45,989 bases of DNA from Deltaproteobacteria bacterium (GTDB lineage: Bacteria; Desulfobacterota; UBA8473): positions 1 to 45,989 of the forward strand of contig DAOWME010000001.1 of assembly GCA_030643245.1 (NCBI GenBank). The letters are read 5' to 3'. The notes under the pieces were generated by a model. The model saw only the letters and a program-made list of their open reading frames with translations. It made no database searches and was not told where the DNA came from. Position 1 is the first letter of the stretch, and every line of letters begins with the position of its first letter. The translations under genes were made by a program, and so were the position numbers. Positions 7,970 to 14,813 of the stretch are shown in pieces.

Positions 7970-7979
7970 GGAGGTAAAT

Positions 7980-8954
7980 ATGGAAAAAAACAAGAATATT
8001 CGAGAGAAAACGTTGGGCCCGGGTGGAGCCCCAATGGCAGGACAAATGGGGGTGGTTGCCGGACCCGGCTCCGGGTCTGTGATGGAAGGCCATGGTGTGA
8101 GGCCTACACAGGTTGAAACTCCGGCGGCAGGCAACTGTGACCAGATGCATTCGGGAGCTGATCCCTGGCAGGGTAGCCAGCCCCAGGGACAGAATCCGGG
8201 CAACGGACAGACCGGGTTTTCAGGCGCGAATCCTGGTCAGCCGGGTCCCACTGGAATGCCCACAGGGCAAACCGGCTTTCAACCCGCAGGGAACGACCCC
8301 CAGGGACAGATTGGTAATATGGGAGGAGCATCTCCTCCCGGTTCTTTCCAGACCGGACCATCCCCTGGCCAGTTTCCAGGCATGGGTCAGGCAGACGCTC
8401 CCGGCATGAACCCCGGTCAGATGTCATTTTATCCGGGAGCTCATCCGGGGACACCCCCCCAGGCAAATGGGGGCATGCCGGCAGGAAGCGCTCATTCCAT
8501 GGGCCCATATCCAGGTTATCCGGGATCTGGTCAGATGGGGGTTCCCGGTGTGCATCCGGGACAGACCGGCTACCAGCCAGGTTGGGATCCTGGCGCCGGT
8601 GTTCAAGGACCGGGCGGTATGCCGGGGATGGAAACAAATCCTCACATGGGTTCATCTATGGAAGGACATGGCTCCAGTCACATGGGGGCGGACGCCCACC
8701 ATATTTATCATGACGAAAACCGTTTCGGCCAGGTTGCCGACATGGTGGGACGTTTCCTCAAGGGTGAGGCAAACACCGATGATATTGTCAACGGCCTTTT
8801 TAGTCTCAACTTTCGGGATGATCAGTTCTGGAAAGGGGCCATAGCCGGTGTTATTGTGGCCATGCTTCTCAGCAGCGACATGGTGAAACAGGGCCTGGCC
8901 AAGAGTTTTGGCGCTGTTTTCCAGAAGGGTAAGGATGAGAAAGAAGGCGCTTAA
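7980..8954 (+). CDS. Gly/Pro/Gln/Met-rich low-complexity protein with C-terminal membrane anchor
   Basis: A 324-residue protein in two parts. Residues about 12-240 are low complexity, built from P-G, G-Q and G-M steps with loose repeats such as N-P-G-Q, H-P-G-Q-T-G-Y-Q-P-G and T-G-F-Q-P, resembling intrinsically disordered, phase-separating or elastin-like sequence. His-rich H-M-G-A-D-A-H-H-I-Y-H follows. Residues about 250-324 hold a helix and N-F-R-D-D-Q-F-W-K-G-A (QFWKG at 282-286), then one glycine-spaced membrane helix and a Lys/Glu tail. The C-terminal part is paralogous to the protein at 9573. No enzyme fold is visible. A scaffold or matrix protein of the organelle membrane is a reasonable inference. 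Confidence 0.8.
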   Translation: MEKNKNIREKTLGPGGAPMAGQMGVVAGPGSGSVMEGHGVRPTQVETPAAGNCDQMHSGADPWQGSQPQGQNPGNGQTGFSGANPGQPGPTGMPTGQTGFQPAGNDPQGQIGNMGGASPPGSFQTGPSPGQFPGMGQADAPGMNPGQMSFYPGAHPGTPPQANGGMPAGSAHSMGPYPGYPGSGQMGVPGVHPGQTGYQPGWDPGAGVQGPGGMPGMETNPHMGSSMEGHGSSHMGADAHHIYHDENRFGQVADMVGRFLKGEANTDDIVNGLFSLNFRDDQFWKGAIAGVIVAMLLSSDMVKQGLAKSFGAVFQKGKDEKEGA

Positions 8955-8995
8955 TGACCGGGTCAACCGGCTATAAGCAGATAATAGGTAACCAT

Positions 8996-9113
8996 TCACC
9001 TCACTGCAAAGTCGCAAAGAGCGCAAAGGAATACATGAAGTGACAAAAGAAGAAGATAATCTTTCAAAGGAAATTTCTTTAAAACTTTGCGCTCTTTGCG
9101 CCTTTGCGGTGAA
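8996..9113. repeat. Palindromic intergenic repeat (TTCACC...GCAAAG type)
   Basis: About 118 bp with long inverted arms. The left arm starts TTCACCTCACTGCAAAG and continues through CGCAAAGAGCGCAAAG; the right arm reads CTTTGCGCTCTTTGCGCC and ends TTTGCGGTGAA. It lies between two genes of the ferrosome-like operon, so the operon mRNA would carry a very stable hairpin here. This GCAAAG/CTTTGC palindrome type is common in Desulfobacterota intergenic DNA, from memory. Confidence 0.75.
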
Positions 9114-9141
9114 CTATTAGGATAATAGAAAGGAGTCAGAT

Positions 9142-9537
9142 ATGTCAAATCACCCTCACCCTCATAATTTACAAACAACCCCGGCGAGTTATCATGTTTA
9201 CAAATCTTCCACGAGACCTTATTCCGGCACGACGCTCTTGAACGCAGGGATCTTTGGAACCATTGTGGGAGGAACAGCCGCCCTCGGAATGAATCTACAC
9301 AAGGTCCGCGACAACGAGATGACTGCAAAAGAGGCCGTTATCGACAGCCTTGCTAAAGGCGCGGGTGCAGGCGTGGCTACAGCGGCTGCCACTGCTGTTG
9401 CATCCTCAGCAGGTGGCGGTGGCCTTCTCTCTCTGGCCTTTATGGTGGCAACTGCCACAGGAGTCGGTTATGTTCTGCATTCAGTGGGGAAATCGGTTTC
9501 TGAAAAGGTAGTCAGCACTTCGGAGAAATCATCATAG
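9142..9537 (+). CDS. Glycine-zipper membrane protein (MamC-like layout)
   Basis: A 131-residue protein starting after AAAGGAG. It has a His/Pro-rich N-terminus, then two Gly/Ala-rich membrane helices (about residues 33-50 and 74-112) joined by a charged loop N-L-H-K-V-R-D-N-E-M-T. The hydrophobic segments are glycine-zipper type (G-T-I-V-G-G-T-A-A-L-G; A-K-G-A-G-A-G-V-A-T-A-A). The pattern of two small-residue helices and a charged loop is like magnetosome MamC/Mms13 and glycine-zipper proteins; true homology to MamC is not established. Lying in the ferrosome-like operon, it may belong to the compartment membrane. Confidence 0.7.
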   Translation: MSNHPHPHNLQTTPASYHVYKSSTRPYSGTTLLNAGIFGTIVGGTAALGMNLHKVRDNEMTAKEAVIDSLAKGAGAGVATAAATAVASSAGGGGLLSLAFMVATATGVGYVLHSVGKSVSEKVVSTSEKSS

Positions 9538-9572
9538 GGAAGTTTCAGTCTTTTAAAGAAAGGAGCAAAGAA

Positions 9573-9929
9573 ATGATTAAACACCATACACTTAATCCTT
9601 CTCCCGATATGTATCCCATGAACCAGCCCGGTCAAATGCTCAATGATCCCCGTTCGCATGACGCCAATCTACAGAGAACAGATTACACACAGATGAGCAC
9701 ACCTGCTGATACTTCCATCTTAGGCGTTAATTTCCATGACCAGCAGTTCTGGAAAGGGGCATTGCTGGGAGCGGCAGTTACACTCATTGTTACTAATGAA
9801 ACCGTGCAAAAGGGAATCATAAAGACCGTGGCGAAGCTCTATGGTTCAATGCAGAGCGGTGTGCAGGAGATAAAGGAGAAGTTTGAGGATGTTCAGGCGG
9901 AGCTGAAGCATAACGCCAAAGAGAAATAA
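9573..9929 (+). CDS. QFWKG-motif single-helix membrane protein
   Basis: A 118-residue protein starting after AAAGGAG. An unstructured N-terminus (Pro/Met/Gln) leads to L-G-V-N-F-H-D-Q-Q-F-W-K-G-A (QFWKG at 58-62), one membrane helix (A-L-L-G-A-A-V-T-L-I-V), then K-G-I-I-K-T-V-A-K-L-Y and an amphipathic, probably coiled-coil tail (V-Q-E-I-K-E-K-F-E-D-V-Q-A-E-L-K). It is clearly paralogous to residues 275-315 of the 7980 product. This is a family of membrane-anchored small proteins whose soluble arm differs: disordered Gly/Pro-rich in one, coiled coil in the other. Function is unknown; an organelle membrane role is inferred. Confidence 0.75.
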   Translation: MIKHHTLNPSPDMYPMNQPGQMLNDPRSHDANLQRTDYTQMSTPADTSILGVNFHDQQFWKGALLGAAVTLIVTNETVQKGIIKTVAKLYGSMQSGVQEIKEKFEDVQAELKHNAKEK

Positions 9930-9971
9930 CAAAAGAAGAGTTGAGGTTGCGACAAAGGTAGGGAAGATAAA

Positions 9972-10160
9972 GTGAATAAAAACACGATTAAGAGTGTGAC
10001 AAAGGCAGGAATGGTAGTCTCCTTGGCCGGTCTTGTGTTGACCGCTCTTGGAAAGGGCCGGCGATCCAAATTGCAACACACATGGGCCGGTATTTCACTT
10101 ATCGGCTTTTCCGTCTGGCATTACAACACATACCGGAGTCCCGGCCGGAGGCAGACATAA
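9972..10160 (+). CDS. DUF4405-like small membrane protein
   Basis: A 62-residue protein with a GTG start (G at 9972). It has two membrane helices: V-T-K-A-G-M-V-V-S-L-A-G-L-V-L-T-A and H-T-W-A-G-I-S-L-I-G-F-S-V-W-H-Y-N. The H-T-W-A-G and V-W-H pattern, with histidines in the second helix, recalls DUF4405-type proteins, whose helices resemble b-type cytochrome ferric reductase fragments; such proteins are recalled from ferrosome clusters. With two histidines on one helix, heme or metal binding is possible but unproven. It follows the QFWKG gene after 42 bp. Confidence 0.65.
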   Translation: MNKNTIKSVTKAGMVVSLAGLVLTALGKGRRSKLQHTWAGISLIGFSVWHYNTYRSPGRRQT

Positions 10161-10330
10161 AACAACAATTTGAATGTATATGAAATCCCATGTGTAAAAG
10201 GTAAAAGGTATAGGGTGTAAGGATCAAGGATCAACATGCAAGCTGTATAGTATGGTCAATTCCTTAAGCCGTGTACCTTGAACCCTATGCCTCGTTTAGC
10301 TTTAATATACTATCTATGGGAGGTAATACA

Positions 10331-10507
10331 ATGGTACATTTACCTTTATTCTTCAGTCCCATCGGATGGATTGTGCTTGGCGCAGCAGGTTACCTATTAT
10401 ATCAGTCCGGTAAAAAAGCAGGGGGAAAAGAAAGAAACGAAAATATCCTGTCCGGTCCTTCAAAAGAAATACAGGAAAGAGAACCGTCCGAGCGAAAGGA
10501 GGTCTAA
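10331..10507 (+). CDS. Short membrane-anchor protein (paralogue 1)
   Basis: A 58-residue protein. ATG 10331 was chosen because GGGAGG lies 7 bp upstream; longer in-frame starts lack a ribosome site. One membrane helix (P-I-G-W-I-V-L-G-A-A-G-Y-L-L-Y-Q) is followed by a charged Lys/Glu tail. The helix with G-Y-L-L-Y-Q-S-G-K-K matches the next gene's G-Y-I-L-Y-K-I-G-G-K-K, so the two are tandem paralogues. It is separated from the upstream gene by 170 bp of A/G-rich sequence with AAGGTATAGGGTGTAAGG-type imperfect repeats. Function unknown. Confidence 0.6.
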   Translation: MVHLPLFFSPIGWIVLGAAGYLLYQSGKKAGGKERNENILSGPSKEIQEREPSERKEV

Positions 10508-10508
10508 A

Positions 10509-10781
10509 ATGTCAAATCCGGCTTTTTGGGTTGGGATAAGAACCCCCTTAGGCCTCCTGGCCATTGGAGGTTTAGGGTATATTCTTTACAAGATCGGTGG
10601 TAAAAAAAAGAACAGGTCAACGGAAGAGGATGAAGAAAGCCTTTCGGACAAGGCTGTAAAAGGCGCCATTAAGACTGTCTGTAAGGCCAAACTAGGGGTG
10701 GAAAAAGCCCTGGAAGAAAAAAAGAAACGGTTTTCTGAGATGTGGTCTGAGGCCAAAGAGGATATGCGGGAAAAGGGATAA
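10509..10781 (+). CDS. Short membrane-anchor protein with helical tail (paralogue 2)
   Basis: A 90-residue protein. ATG 10509 follows the previous stop immediately, with AAAGGAGG (10496-10503) upstream; a longer in-frame ORF from 10278 overlaps the preceding gene and is rejected. One membrane helix (T-P-L-G-L-L-A-I-G-G-L-G-Y-I-L-Y-K) is followed by a long charged helix (L-S-D-K-A-V-K-G-A-I-K-T-V through K-R-F-S-E-M-W-S-E-A-K-E-D) typical of YtxH-like or coiled-coil tails. It is the last gene of the ferrosome-like operon before a terminator-like hairpin. Function unknown; structural membrane role inferred. Confidence 0.65.
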   Translation: MSNPAFWVGIRTPLGLLAIGGLGYILYKIGGKKKNRSTEEDEESLSDKAVKGAIKTVCKAKLGVEKALEEKKKRFSEMWSEAKEDMREKG

Positions 10782-10816
10782 GGCAGAAGGTATGCGAGTA
10801 TACCCTGCACCTTAAG

Positions 10817-10840
10817 CAATGCCCTTTAGGCATTTTGTAA
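10817..10840 (+). terminator. Candidate terminator of the ferrosome-like operon
   Basis: AATGCC (10818-10823) pairs with GGCATT (10829-10834) across CTTTA, followed by TTGTAA. A second hairpin, GGTAT (10789-10793) with ATACC (10800-10804), lies just before it, directly after the last stop codon. Confidence 0.5.
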
Positions 10841-10918
10841 TCGTTCAGAGGGTGCAATCGGCATGGTGCAGGGAAAATACCAAATATTGAAGAGTTACCT
10901 TTACTGGATCATCGTGCA

Positions 10919-11072
10919 TTAGGGACGAGGCCGAAATAACTTCCTCAAGTTGGCGCTCAGATTTAGGTCAGATTTTTTCGATCTGAAAATACAAAACCAC
11001 AGGAATAGTCTTTCCTATTTCGAGGATTTTGTGTTTGAAGATCGGGCAAAGATGGCCTGAAGATAAGAAACT
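10919..11072 (+). repeat. Interspersed inverted-end repeat, copy A (right end lost)
   Basis: Begins TTAGGGACGAGG and carries the shared core (GAAATAACTTCC, GGCGCTCAGATTTAGG, GGAATAGTC, GGATTTTGTGTTTGAAG, ATGGCCTGAAGAT). The right inverted end is replaced by unrelated sequence after about 11,060, so this copy is truncated. Confidence 0.85.
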
Positions 11073-11124
11073 TCGTGGGGAACACATAGGGGAACACAGA
11101 AGGATAATACAGGGCATTTGACAT

Positions 11125-11165
11125 AGAAACAGCAGATTAGTCTCTCTCTCTAACCTGCTGTTTCT
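11125..11165 (-). terminator. Stem-loop downstream of tRNA-Pro
   Basis: AGAAACAGCAG (11125-11135) pairs perfectly with CTGCTGTTTCT (11155-11165) around a loop of TC repeats. It lies 11 bp beyond the tRNA 3' end and probably ends the pheST-ihfA-merR-tRNA transcription unit, though no long U tract follows. Confidence 0.5.
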
Positions 11166-11175
11166 ATTTACTTTA

Positions 11176-11252
11176 TGGTCGGGACGACTGGATTTGAACC
11201 AGCGACCCCCTGAACCCCATTCAGGTGCGCTACCAGGCTGCGCCACGTCCCG
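11176..11252 (-). tRNA. tRNA-Pro (GGG)
   Basis: The reverse strand gives a complete cloverleaf: acceptor CGGGACG/CGTCCCG, D arm GCGCAGCCTGGTAGCGC, anticodon stem CCTGA/TCAGG with loop ATGGGGT (anticodon GGG), T arm with GGTTCAAATCC, discriminator A and an encoded CCA (11176-11178). It decodes CCC/CCU proline codons. Its place after merR is the usual one in this operon. Confidence 0.97.
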
Positions 11253-11268
11253 ATAAGATTGTCAAGAT

Positions 11269-11652
11269 TTACTCCAGAATGTCTCTTATTACCTTCAACT
11301 CGTTCTTTATGTCATCCAACAGTTCCCTATATCCCTCTCCAGAAAGAGTAAATTTTGCCTCTCTATCCTCCTGGGAATTGGACTTCCTGAGCTTCTTCTT
11401 GGCCCCAGCTATGGTAAATTTCTCATTGTAAAGCAGGTTTTTTATCTCTAATATTGATTCCAGGTCTTTTCGTATGTAAAGTCTCTGCCTGGACTTGGTG
11501 CGAGAAGGCTTGACCAGGTTAAATTCGGACTCCCAATACCTCAAGACGTATGGCTCTACACCAACAATCTCGCTTACTTCCCCTATCTTGAAATATAGTT
11601 TATCAGGTATGCCTAAACCCCTTTTGTCTGCCCCTTGCTCTTTATCTTTCAT
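11269..11652 (-). CDS. MerR-family transcriptional regulator
   Basis: A 127-residue DNA-binding protein with an N-terminal MerR winged helix: Y-F-K-I-G-E-V-S-E-I-V-G-V-E, then V-L-R-Y-W-E-S-E-F and R-L-Y-I-R-K-D-L. A following helical segment (I-L-E-I-K-N-L-L-Y-N-E-K-F-T-I-A-G-A-K-K-K-L) and a short coiled-coil tail complete it. There is no Cys-rich effector site, so it is not a classical metal sensor. Small MerR proteins of this type lie after ihfA in many Deltaproteobacteria; the target is unknown. ATG 11652 was chosen because the 50 residues further upstream in frame have no family likeness. Repeat copy B separates it from ihfA. Confidence 0.85.
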   Translation of the reverse strand: MKDKEQGADKRGLGIPDKLYFKIGEVSEIVGVEPYVLRYWESEFNLVKPSRTKSRQRLYIRKDLESILEIKNLLYNEKFTIAGAKKKLRKSNSQEDREAKFTLSGEGYRELLDDIKNELKVIRDILE

Positions 11653-11829
11653 TTTATTTCTTTGAACTGTAAAAGTCAATGTCAATAAGACGGCGGCAGC
11701 AATTCTAATTAGTTTCCATCCAGTAATGTCACTTTTTCGCAACCTCCTGCGTGAGCCTGCGGGTTTGTTTGTGCAGCGTACGCGTCTTAACAGAACAGGC
11801 AACGAAAAAATATGTCGTTAATGAAGCGG

Positions 11830-12016
11830 TTAGGGTCTGTCATGGAATAAGTGTTGCATATGGGCGCTCAGATTTAGGTCAGATTTGTACGATCCGAAAA
11901 TGCAATACCGGAGGAATAGTTGAACCTATTTCGAGGATTTTGTGTTTGAGGATCGTGCAAAGATGGCCTGAAGATGAGATGCACAGATGTGATACTTATT
12001 CCATGACAGACCCTAA
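11830..12016 (+). repeat. Interspersed inverted-end repeat, copy B (variant ends)
   Basis: A full 187-bp copy with the shared core but different ends: a perfect 23-bp inverted repeat starting TTAGGGTCTGTCATGG (11830-11852) and its complement (11994-12016). Other copies start AGGGACGAGG. It sits between merR and ihfA. Confidence 0.85.
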
Positions 12017-12097
12017 GCCACAATCAGAATTACCCACCAGAATCTACAGTGATCTTACCCACTCCCCATTAATGCAACGTACTATGATATGAGGATC

Positions 12098-12373
12098 TCA
12101 GTTATTTAACATTCTCTTTAATACCTGACTTGGTCTAAATGTAAGCACTCTCCTGGCGGAGATTTCAATTTCATCCCCGGTTTGCGGGTTCCTGCCTCTT
12201 CGAGGGTCCTTATCTCTAAGGGTGAAATTTCCAAAGCCAGAGATCTTCACATTCTCGCCGGTTTCTAATTTCTCCTTTATAATTTCAAAGACCGTCTCCA
12301 CAATCTTTGCTGATTCCTTCTTGGAGATCCCAACGTTCTCATAAACGTTTTCAATGATATCTGCTTTTGTCAT
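12098..12373 (-). CDS. ihfA: Integration host factor alpha / HU-family DNA-bending protein
   Basis: A 91-residue HU/IHF-fold protein. The N-terminus M-T-K-A-D-I-I-E-N-V is typical, followed by the dimerisation helix, the G-F-G-N-F-T-L-R strand, the DNA-minor-groove arm R-R-G-R-N-P-Q-T-G-D-E-I and the C-terminal R-V-L-T-F-R-P-S-Q-V-L-K. The arm has the R-N-P-x-T-G loop with the Pro that intercalates into and kinks DNA. Being directly downstream of pheT (15 bp gap) is the classic position of ihfA. It bends DNA for replication, recombination and transcription. The alpha assignment rests mainly on position. Confidence 0.92.
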   Translation of the reverse strand: MTKADIIENVYENVGISKKESAKIVETVFEIIKEKLETGENVKISGFGNFTLRDKDPRRGRNPQTGDEIEISARRVLTFRPSQVLKRMLNN

Positions 12374-12388
12374 AACTCCCCCTCTAAT

Positions 12389-14797
12389 CTATAACCTTAT
12401 CCTGGCTCCCATATCTTCCAGCACTTTGGAGACCAATTTCTTATGTGCCTTATTTACCTCTTGGTCTGTTAGTGTACGCTTGAAAGACTGGTATTTAATG
12501 CGATAGGCGAGACTCTTTTCCCCCGAAGCGATAGGTTCCCCTTCGTATACGTCAAAAACCTGGATCTCCTTGACAAGCGAATTGTTGCATCCGATGATCG
12601 CATCATAGATGTCTCTTGATTGAACATCTTCTTTCACTATCAATGCCATGTCCCTGTAAATTGGTGGATATTTTGATAGAAGATTAATCTTCTTCTTACT
12701 AAAAGCATGTTTAACCAGTAGATCAAAATCTATTTCGAAGATATGCGCAGTTTTCGATAGATCATGGTTTTCCAAGACTTCGGAATGAACTTCCCCTAGG
12801 AAACCAATTTGAGTGTCCCCAATCATGATTGTAGAGGATTTGCCGGGATGTAAATAGGGGATATCTCCCGCACATGAGAAATTACAACCCCTTATGTTTA
12901 ATGCTCTAAAGAGATTTTCCAGGCTCCCTTTGATATCATAATAATCGATCTCGTCCCCGGAAAAATTCCAGGCTTCAACATATCTCAGGCCTGTCACCAG
13001 AGCAGATAACATCCTTTTCTCTATTGGAAGTTTATCTTCTTTGTTTGGAAAAAATACTGTTCCTATTTCGAAGAGTTTCAAGTCAGAGTTCTTATTGTAA
13101 ACATTGGTCTTCATAGTTCTTAGAAGCCCAGGGATCAGAGTGGTTCTCATGATTGACTGCTCTTCACTCAAGGGGTTCTTTATCCTGATGAATTTATGAA
13201 AAGGATGGTTAGCATCTACACCCAATGAGGTTATCAACTTAGGAGAGATAAAACTGTAATTCACAACCTCATAGTATCCCAATGATATCAGGACATACTT
13301 GACCTTATCCTCCGCGACCCACGCTGAACTCCTCCTGCCCGAGGTGACCCTTGCCAGGGGGGTAGTGGTGGGGATATTATCGTAACCATTAAGTCTGGCC
13401 ACTTCTTCAATGAGGTCAATCTCCCGATTCAAATCTACCCTCAGAGGAGGCACCCTGACGATCAACTTGTCCCTATCCAGATTTTTGTTGTCAAGCTCAA
13501 TGGCTTTAAGGTATCTTCTGACCCTTTCTTTCTCCAGGGAAGTGCCCAGTATCTTATTTATTCTCCTTATACTCAAAGTGATCTCCTTAGGGAGAAAAGG
13601 CGATGGACATTGATCTATTATCCCTTGAGCCACTTTACCGTCACAAAGGTCCGCGATCATCTGGGTAGTTATATTCAAAGCATTGATAACACCTTCCGGG
13701 TCTACCCCCCTCTCAAACCTATACGAGGCCTCTGTCTGTAAACCAAGTTTCTTAGAGGTCTTCCTAATATTGGACGGATCGAAGTAAGCGCTCTCAATAA
13801 GCACATTGGAAGTAGTCTCCGAGACTTCCGAGTTTAACCCGCCCATTATGCCACCGATAGCCACTGGCTTTTCGCCGTCACAAATCATCAGTGCATCACC
13901 CTGGAGAGTCCTCTCCAAGCGATCTAGTGTGGCGAAAGTGTCGCCATCCTTCGCTCGCTTTACCACAATCCTTTTTTCACTGAGCAGGTCAAAATCGAAG
14001 GCATGGAGAGGTTGACCAAACGCCATAAGGACGTAGTTGGTGACATCCACTACATTACAGATTGGGCGTACTCCAACGGATTCCAGCCTTCTCCGAATCC
14101 AAAACGGGGAGGTACCGACAGCAACATCACTAATCAATCTGGCAGAATACCTGGGACACAATTCAGGGTCCCGTACGTCAACAGAGGTCAAGTCATGGAT
14201 CCTTCCATCTTCCTCTCTTACCTCTATCGACGGTATTTTCAATACCTTACCCGTGACTGCTGCCACCTCTCTGGCCAGGCCTGCGATACTCAAGCAATCC
14301 GGCCGGTTTGGGGTAATGTTGAGATCGAAGATATGGTCCTCCAGGTTAAGGGCAGAAACAATATCCATACCTAATACCAAGTCATCCTCTAAAATCATTA
14401 TCCCGCTGGAATCCTCTCCAATTCCCAGTTCTTCTTCAGAACACATCATGCCTTCGGATAGCTCTCCCCTGATGCCGGCTTTCCTGATTTTCATGCTGTT
14501 TGGAAGCAAAGCCCCCTCCAACGCAAGTGGAACCTTGTCTCCAACTTTCATATTCCGGGCGCCGCACACAACAGGAAAGGTTCCATCACCTATACTCACC
14601 TGGCATAAAGAGAGCTTGTCAGCATTTGGATGGGACTTTATGGACAAGACCTTGCCTACAACCACATGGCTTAAGTCTTCCTCTATCTTAATGACACTTT
14701 CCACCTCCAGACCGGCCATCGTAAGGACATCTGCCAACTCAACCGGCGTAAGATCAATATCAACAAACTCCTTGAGCCAGTTCAAGCTTGCTCTCAT
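12389..14797 (-). CDS. pheT: Phenylalanyl-tRNA synthetase beta subunit
   Basis: A full-length 802-residue beta chain of the (alpha-beta)2 enzyme that charges tRNA-Phe. It opens M-R-A-S-L-N-W-L-K-E-F-V-D-I. An EMAP-like tRNA-binding OB domain follows (V-V-V-G-K-V-L-S-I-K-S-H-P-N-A-D-K-L), then the B3/B4 editing region (F-D-L-N-I-T-P-N-R-P-D-C-L-S, E-A-S-Y-R-F-E-R-G-V-D-P), B5 and a C-terminal ferredoxin-fold anticodon-binding domain (Y-P-P-I-Y-R-D-M-A-L-I-V). It is 16 bp downstream of pheS. No anomalies seen. Confidence 0.97.
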   Translation of the reverse strand: MRASLNWLKEFVDIDLTPVELADVLTMAGLEVESVIKIEEDLSHVVVGKVLSIKSHPNADKLSLCQVSIGDGTFPVVCGARNMKVGDKVPLALEGALLPNSMKIRKAGIRGELSEGMMCSEEELGIGEDSSGIMILEDDLVLGMDIVSALNLEDHIFDLNITPNRPDCLSIAGLAREVAAVTGKVLKIPSIEVREEDGRIHDLTSVDVRDPELCPRYSARLISDVAVGTSPFWIRRRLESVGVRPICNVVDVTNYVLMAFGQPLHAFDFDLLSEKRIVVKRAKDGDTFATLDRLERTLQGDALMICDGEKPVAIGGIMGGLNSEVSETTSNVLIESAYFDPSNIRKTSKKLGLQTEASYRFERGVDPEGVINALNITTQMIADLCDGKVAQGIIDQCPSPFLPKEITLSIRRINKILGTSLEKERVRRYLKAIELDNKNLDRDKLIVRVPPLRVDLNREIDLIEEVARLNGYDNIPTTTPLARVTSGRRSSAWVAEDKVKYVLISLGYYEVVNYSFISPKLITSLGVDANHPFHKFIRIKNPLSEEQSIMRTTLIPGLLRTMKTNVYNKNSDLKLFEIGTVFFPNKEDKLPIEKRMLSALVTGLRYVEAWNFSGDEIDYYDIKGSLENLFRALNIRGCNFSCAGDIPYLHPGKSSTIMIGDTQIGFLGEVHSEVLENHDLSKTAHIFEIDFDLLVKHAFSKKKINLLSKYPPIYRDMALIVKEDVQSRDIYDAIIGCNNSLVKEIQVFDVYEGEPIASGEKSLAYRIKYQSFKRTLTDQEVNKAHKKLVSKVLEDMGARIRL

Positions 14798-14813
14798 TCA
14801 GCACTCCAATCCG

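Noticed and set aside
10278..10508. Longer N-terminus for the last gene of the ferrosome-like operon
   Set aside because: It overlaps the 58-residue paralogue out of frame; AAAGGAGG lies next to ATG 10509.
11653..11802. 50-residue N-terminal extension of the MerR protein
   Set aside because: No conserved sequence, and the MerR fold starts shortly after ATG 11652.
11751..12092. Plus-strand frame of 113 codons
   Set aside because: It runs through repeat copy B and resembles no protein.
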